Positions 4,904 to 6,576 of a DNA stretch of 6,576 nt are shown piece by piece. The notes beneath the pieces were generated by a model. The model ran no database searches and had not been told where the DNA came from. It saw nothing but the letters and a program-made list of their open reading frames with translations. The DNA lies in the NCBI GenBank assembly GCA_031268545.1, contig JAIRXD010000018.1, positions 1 through 6,576 on the forward strand. The letters run 5' to 3'. The position numbers were made by a program, and so were the translations under genes. This DNA is from Puniceicoccales bacterium (lineage in GTDB: Bacteria; Verrucomicrobiota; Verrucomicrobiia; Opitutales; LL51). Within the stretch, counting starts at the first letter, position 1. Every line of letters starts with the position of its first letter.

Positions 4904-6576
4904 CTATTTATTAGCACTAGGTGCTATTTCAGATTTTTTTGCACCTTTTAATGCATCTTTATTATACTTTCTCTTCTTTCTTATTCTATCGGCTTTATTT
5001 TCCGTTTTTTTCGTACCATTTTTTTCTTTTCTTTTCTTAGCTAATTCTTTTTTGCGAAACTTTCTCCACTCGCGTCCTTTTCCAACTTTGCTGTCAAGAT
5101 CTTTTGAGTGTTTATCATAGAGTTCCTGTTTTTCTTTATTTCTCTCTTCTTCTTGCTCCCGGATATGTTCTAATTGCAGACCAAACATGGTATCCGATGG
5201 GAATGGCTTAATATCAGTGAATTTTCCTTCTCTATTATAAGATTCCATATCTTTTTCAAGCCCTGCCGCCTTGGATCGTTTTTCCAAATATCCTTCTTCA
5301 TCCTGCGGCTGTAATATTATCGTAGGTTTGATAAATATTATCAACTCTGTTGTTGCTTCTTCCCTTTTCCTTGAAGAGAATAATAGATCTCCTAGCAATG
5401 GCAAATCACCAAGCAGCCACAGCTTACCGCCTCCAGTGTCTGTGATTTTTTCCTGTAACCCAGCCATTACTACCACATCCATATCGGCGACACTGACAAA
5501 CGATGTGGCATGTTTTGTTGAAATAATAGGTTGTTTCGTAGTAGCAAATTCTACATCGGATATTTTCTTTTCAATTTTCTGTTCGATCTCCAACTGGATT
5601 ATTCCGTTATTACCAATAAGTGGTTTAACTTTCAACATAATTCCAACATTTTTATAGTTGATGCTCATTTTTGTACCACCGCCGGTGTTGGAATCGGAGG
5701 TAGTTGATTCCAAAATCGGCATGGATTCACCAACTTCTATTATAGCTTCTCTATTATGGGTTGTCACTATAGTTGGTGCTGACATTATCTTTACATTGGA
5801 ATCTGTCTTCGCTTTGTTAAATACCGATTTAAGTGAAAAATTCCTTAGATTTCCGGTCAGAGAGAAATGATTGCTAGAACCATTAGCACCATAGCCTATT
5901 TCACTACCTCTACCACCAGATGCCTCAGGACTACCATCACTGCCTCCGTCATCACCTGTGTCACTACTCGATCCACTAGCACTGCCCATTGGGGCAAACT
6001 CTAGGGAGAAAGAATCTAAACCACTTGTCTGAAATTTACGCAGTGCTACCTGGGCAATTACAACTTCTATCCTAACCTGATCAAGGAGGATATCAAGTTT
6101 ACCTATAATTGATCTGATCTGGGTAATGTCAGTTGGAGTACCATATACAATAATCGAATTGCTCCGCTCATCGTTCTCGATTGCCAGCGAGTTAGAAAAA
6201 TGTATATCCGGCCCAGCAAAACCATCATTATTTCCTAAATCTGATTGCCCAGCTGTGAGATTTGCTACCGATTTAGGTGGAACTGGTGCAGAATTTTGGG
6301 ACCTTTGGGCCATTGCCTCTTGGGTGGCAAGCTTATAGGAATTGACTTTATCTTCTTGTTTGCGTTGCTCACTGATTATTTTCTTCATTACCTCAGCAAT
6401 ATCCTTGGCATTACCATGTTTTATTCTTACCACTTCAGTTCTGGTCAATGGCTCCTTATTTACATCGAGTTTTTTTATAATTTTTTTTATCAATAACAAA
6501 CTTTCTGACGGGGCCATAATTATGAGTTGATTAGTGGTTTCATCACTTTCGATGGTAATGTTGTTCGAAAGATATT
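4904..6576 (-). CDS. gspD: Type II secretion system secretin GspD (5' end outside window)
   Basis: Secretins form the gated outer-membrane channel of type II secretion. The frame stays open to the right edge; residues before the ATG at 6517 read TTNQLII, a typical N-domain strand, so that ATG is internal. Numbered from it: end of one N-domain at 1-18 (KKIIKKLD); a second at about 28-52 (VVRIKHGNAKDIAEVMKKI); a Gln/Ser/Pro-rich loop at 53-105; N3-type repeat at 117-142 (ERSNSIIVYGTPTDI ... GKLDI); secretin domain from 146 (DQVRIEVVIAQVAL). The latter includes VKIMSAPTIVTTHNREAIIEVGE at 242-264, NVGIMLKVKPLI at 290-301, MAGLQ at 351-355 and the signature LLGDLPLLGDLLF at 368-380, ending with TELIIFIKPTI. 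Two additions stand out: a Ser/Gly/Asp-rich insert at 178-216 and a charged, strongly basic tail after 401. It heads the visible operon, 15 bases before the GspC-like gene. Confidence 0.93.
   Translation of the reverse strand, partial: YLSNNITIESDETTNQLIIMAPSESLLLIKKIIKKLDVNKEPLTRTEVVRIKHGNAKDIAEVMKKIISEQRKQEDKVNSYKLATQEAMAQRSQNSAPVPPKSVANLTAGQSDLGNNDGFAGPDIHFSNSLAIENDERSNSIIVYGTPTDITQIRSIIGKLDILLDQVRIEVVIAQVALRKFQTSGLDSFSLEFAPMGSASGSSSDTGDDGGSDGSPEASGGRGSEIGYGANGSSNHFSLTGNLRNFSLKSVFNKAKTDSNVKIMSAPTIVTTHNREAIIEVGESMPILESTTSDSNTGGGTKMSINYKNVGIMLKVKPLIGNNGIIQLEIEQKIEKKISDVEFATTKQPIISTKHATSFVSVADMDVVVMAGLQEKITDTGGGKLWLLGDLPLLGDLLFSSRKREEATTELIIFIKPTIILQPQDEEGYLEKRSKAAGLEKDMESYNREGKFTDIKPFPSDTMFGLQLEHIREQEEERNKEKQELYDKHSKDLDSKVGKGREWRKFRKKELAKKRKEKNGTKKTENKADRIRKKRKYNKDALKGAKKSEIAPSANK
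4907..5314 (-). other. Charged, basic C-terminal extension of the secretin
   Basis: This is the part of gspD after the last secretin strand, about 136 residues. The first half is mixed charged and probably helical (for example HIREQEEERNKEKQELYDK). The last 67 residues (4907-5107) contain 28 Lys/Arg against 9 Asp/Glu, a net charge of about +19, with clusters such as WRKFRKKELAKKRKEK and RIRKKRK. Classical GspD proteins end in a shorter S-domain that binds the pilotin; this tail does not resemble it by eye. No internal stop or frameshift separates it from the secretin domain. Confidence 0.85.
5870..5986 (-). other. Ser/Gly/Asp-rich insert in the secretin domain
   Basis: Residues 178-216 of the visible gspD product are almost only Ser, Gly, Asp, Ala and Glu (for example GSASGSSSDTGDDGG). 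They lie between the first secretin strands and the NLRNFSLKSVF helix. This is where other secretins have a variable loop close to the gate and channel wall, so it is probably a flexible, acidic loop rather than a foreign domain. Confidence 0.75.

Noticed and set aside
5271..5870. Two back-to-back open frames on the + strand opposite gspD.
   Set aside because: They mirror the conserved secretin domain, have no ribosome-binding site, and their Ser/Ile/Val-rich products look like antisense translation.
6470..6488. T7 and T8 runs (A runs on the coding strand) in gspD as slippage sites.
   Set aside because: They encode the Lys-rich KKIIKKLD helix end expected in this N-domain and the frame is intact on both sides.
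4904..6517. gspD as a complete gene starting at the ATG at 6517.
   Set aside because: The frame continues without a stop to the window edge and the upstream residues (TTNQLII) fit a secretin N-domain, so the true start is outside.

Overview
The window looks like chromosomal DNA from a Gram-negative (two-membrane) bacterium of fairly low GC. The outer-membrane secretin and the secretion ATPase show the two membranes. The other genes are ordinary housekeeping genes, packed with overlaps or very small gaps, and no insertion sequence, phage gene, tRNA, rRNA or CRISPR array is visible. Most start codons lack a good Shine-Dalgarno sequence. A member of the PVC group (for example Verrucomicrobiota) would fit the compact gspD / short GspC-like / gspE arrangement, but this placement is a low-confidence inference.

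Left part, 1-2535. On the + strand, the 3' end of a SixA-type phosphohistidine phosphatase gene runs in frame, with no stop codon, into a DJ-1/PfpI family gene that ends at 793. A run of eight T lies just before the junction. Four bases downstream, on the - strand, is the stop of a short biotin-protein ligase (birA, 798-1331). A 35-base gap holding any divergent promoters separates birA from the + strand pair gmk (guanylate kinase) and rsmD (16S rRNA m2G966 methyltransferase), which overlap by 10 bases.

Right part, 2532-6576, all on the - strand and read right to left: the secretin gspD (5' end outside the window), a small exported GspC-like protein, and the ATPase gspE. They are separated by 15 and 26 bases and look like one operon for a type II secretion system or a close relative of that superfamily. 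The gspE stop codon is interlocked with that of rsmD in a shared TTAA.

The unusual part is the secretion operon. The GspC-like protein ends in a 57-residue tail made almost only of Tyr, Gly and Asn. The secretin carries a Ser/Gly/Asp-rich insertion in its pore domain and a long, strongly basic C-terminal tail. Neither tail belongs to the textbook GspC or GspD layout, and their presence in adjacent genes makes this the best candidate for undescribed biology here. The SixA/DJ-1 junction is the second point to check.
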